A stretch of DNA of 33,324 nt, taken from Fulvivirga sp. (GTDB taxonomy: Bacteria; Bacteroidota; Bacteroidia; Cytophagales; Cyclobacteriaceae). The first letter of the stretch is position 1; each line of letters opens with the position of its first letter. The position numbers and the translations under genes were made by a program. Below the pieces are notes generated by a model. It was not told the origin of the DNA, made no database searches, and saw nothing but the letters and a program-made list of their open reading frames with translations. The stretch is from the NCBI GenBank assembly GCA_028280565.1, contig JANQLQ010000135.1, positions 1 to 33,324 on the forward strand, given 5' to 3'. Positions 31,626 to 33,324 of this stretch are shown piece after piece.

Positions 31626-32794
31626 TAATTCGGTATGATTTTGATAATCCCTTTCCCTTCTACCGCCACGTAAATATAGCCATCCGGTCCTTGTCGAACA
31701 TTACGGACCCTGCCAATGTCCGGTACAAGTTTTTCCCGGTATGCTATTTTATCGTTTTCGATGACGCAACGCTCCAGGTATTGGAATATCAAAGAGCCTA
31801 CCAGTAGGTTTCCTTTCCATTCCGGGTAAAGATCGGAGGTAACGAAGGCCATGCCACTCGGGGCTATGGAGGGCACCCAATAGTAAAATGGCTGCTCCAT
31901 ACCCGGCAAAGCGGTGTCATCGGTGATTTTAGTGCCACTGTAGTTGATCCCATAGGTGATCTTTGGCCAGCCATAGTTCTTGCCTTTTGCCACAATATTG
32001 ATCTCATCTCCTCCTCGTGGCCCATGTTCATGTACCCAGATCTCCCCGGTGTCTGGGTGTTTCGCCATGCCTTGCGGGTTCCTATGGCCGTAGCTGAATA
32101 TGGCTTTTTTGGCATCGGCTTGGTTTACAAACGGGTTGTCATCCGGGACTGTACCATCATCACGAACCCGGTAGATCTTGCCTCCGTCACGGGTGACATC
32201 TTGCGGATTTTCATCCCTGTTGTAGCGGTCTCCTATGGAAAAATATAGCATCCCATCATCGCCAAATTCCAGTCGAGACCCAAAATGTGGACCCCGGGTA
32301 GTATTGGGAACACCCTTATACAATAACTGCTGGTCCACTAGGCGGTCATCTTCCAGCTTGGCGCGTAGGATGGCCGTGTTACCGCCTTTTCCCGTTCCTT
32401 CTTGGGAGGAGTAGGATAAGTAGATCCAACCGTTCTCCGCGTAGCGAGGGTGTAATTCCAAGTCCATCAGGCCGCCTTGTCCTCTAAAATAGACTTCCGG
32501 CACATCCTTTACATTTGTTTTTTTACCGTCCTTAAAATGGATGAGCGTACCACTTTTTTCCGAGATCAGCATGCTGCCCCCAGGCAGGAAAGCCATGCCC
32601 CAGGGAATGTCTAAGCCAGGTACTACTGTTTCCGTGGTGTAAGTTTGCTTCCCAGGGGTAACGATCTCCGGGGTATTCTCTTTTACACCCTTTTGCTGGG
32701 CGCAGGCCCAAAACATTGGGGTACCCAGCAAGCAGGCCATAAAAATCACTTTTACAGGCCCCCAACCCGGCACGAATGGTTTTGGTTCGGTCAT
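31625..32794 (-). CDS. PQQ-dependent sugar dehydrogenase (glucose/sorbosone, aldose-type)
   Basis: 389 residues, an exported six-bladed propeller of the GSDH family. The N-terminus has a signal-like segment with Cys31 after MFWA, so a lipoprotein is possible; an internal ATG at 32740 would give a shorter signal. Family motifs are IPWGMAFLPGGSMLISEK, GGLMDLELHP, GPHFGSRLEF (His170 at the position of the catalytic base of soluble glucose dehydrogenase), SYGHRNPQGM and HEHGPRGGDEIN; the last is typical of the YliI-like aldose dehydrogenases. It oxidises aldoses in the periplasm using PQQ, which this window does not show being made. A cytochrome c gene overlaps its end and is the probable electron acceptor. 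Confidence 0.9.
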   Translation of the reverse strand: MTEPKPFVPGWGPVKVIFMACLLGTPMFWACAQQKGVKENTPEIVTPGKQTYTTETVVPGLDIPWGMAFLPGGSMLISEKSGTLIHFKDGKKTNVKDVPEVYFRGQGGLMDLELHPRYAENGWIYLSYSSQEGTGKGGNTAILRAKLEDDRLVDQQLLYKGVPNTTRGPHFGSRLEFGDDGMLYFSIGDRYNRDENPQDVTRDGGKIYRVRDDGTVPDDNPFVNQADAKKAIFSYGHRNPQGMAKHPDTGEIWVHEHGPRGGDEINIVAKGKNYGWPKITYGINYSGTKITDDTALPGMEQPFYYWVPSIAPSGMAFVTSDLYPEWKGNLLVGSLIFQYLERCVIENDKIAYREKLVPDIGRVRNVRQGPDGYIYVAVEGKGIIKIIPN

Positions 32795-33324
32795 GGCCGA
32801 AAATTAAGACAAAATCACCAAATATCTTTTGATTGGAAGGTCATAATTCATGTCATTGAATACAGGGGGAATTATCCAAAGGACCGACAGCAGGAATCTC
32901 ATGACCAACGTCCGTGTGTCGTGCCAAACTTCAAATGACGTATAGGGTAGGGTTGATGATAAACTCTATTTTGCGGTATTGGTAAGTTTTCGACCCGTCG
33001 GCAATAGGCAAAAAAGGGGCGCGCCGATGGTTTATTGCTGGCAGTCTACTTTGAGTACAGTACCGAAAAATAGGTGTTCTTGAAAATTAGCTTTGATGGT
33101 AAAACGTTTAATTTTGGTGAATTGGGCTATATTTTTAAGATGTTTCGGGTAATGCCAGCCTTGCAATGAGTAGTTTAAGCGGGATTTTGAGGTTCTAAGC
33201 CTGGTTTTCATTTTCTTTTGCACGCCGTGTGCCTTGAAGATAGATTTCGATCTATCGGCTGTATTAAAGATGAGGGTAGGCCCCTCGCAAGCGACTTCAC
33301 GGGAGTAGCTTGCAAACCCTCCTG
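32795..33324. other. Terminal intergenic stretch
   Basis: 530 bases to the window edge with no supported gene. A 63-codon minus-strand frame (33032-33223) runs through repeat copy B; the same frame in copy A is broken by stops, so I do not treat it as coding. The 32795-32860 part should hold the sugar-dehydrogenase promoter, but I see no full -7 match. Confidence 0.5.
33083..33203. repeat. Dispersed intergenic repeat, copy B
   Basis: Gapless 121-base match (103 identical by hand count) to copy A at 23150-23270 in the same orientation, about 9.9 kb away. The flanks beyond either end do not align. Confidence 0.8.

Noticed and set aside
33032-33223. 63-codon frame through repeat copy B
   Set aside because: The corresponding frame in copy A is interrupted by stops, so coding is not conserved.
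1-33324. Prophage, integrative element or CRISPR
   Set aside because: No integrase, transposase, phage structural gene or spaced direct-repeat array is visible; the only integrase-like sequence is the Arm domain fused to the methyltransferase.

Overview
The window reads as chromosomal DNA of a Bacteroidota bacterium, most likely of the Cytophagales type. The evidence is the set of lineage-typical families (DUF6443/RHS proteins, a TonB-dependent receptor with a carboxypeptidase-like N-terminal domain, a DUF6588-like outer-membrane protein, an integrase-type Arm domain). Several promoters match the Bacteroidota -7 element TAnnTTTG, and clear Shine-Dalgarno sites are generally absent. I see no rRNA, tRNA, CRISPR array, transposase or phage module.

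Positions 1-454 hold a small XRE regulator. Positions 596-15011 (minus strand) form one large operon, the most interesting part of the window. In transcription order it encodes: an exported SpvB/TcB-like protein with a propeller-like middle; an exported LRR/Ig-like/FN3 protein ending in DUF6443 and the first half of a Bacteroidota RHS shell; a second exported protein with three exact-period 261-residue repeats followed by the second half of the RHS shell, the RHS core motif and an unrecognised C-terminal tip; and a small AT-rich lipoprotein that overlaps the tip gene by 4 bases. I read this as a candidate Tc/Rhs-like toxin whose shell is split over separately exported polypeptides, with a lipoprotein as possible immunity partner. 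The shell parts are GC-rich, while the LRR module, the propeller and the tip/lipoprotein end are AT-rich, as expected for exchangeable modules.

Positions 15578-23140 are mostly housekeeping: a low-molecular-weight tyrosine phosphatase, an enoyl-CoA hydratase, a DUF6588-like protein, a Fur/PerR regulator under a near-perfect 31-bp Fur-type palindrome and followed by a 2-Cys peroxiredoxin, an LpxL/HtrB-type acyltransferase, a short-chain dehydrogenase and an unknown protein.

Positions 23441-26775 (minus) carry a C5 cytosine methyltransferase fused to an integrase-type Arm DNA-binding domain, with hexamer repeats just before its start, and two small c-type heme lipoproteins. Positions 27033-32794 carry an AraC regulator, a MarR regulator divergent from a TonB-dependent receptor, and a coupled pair encoding a PQQ-type sugar dehydrogenase and a cytochrome c. 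A 121-bp intergenic repeat occurs at 23150 and again at 33083.
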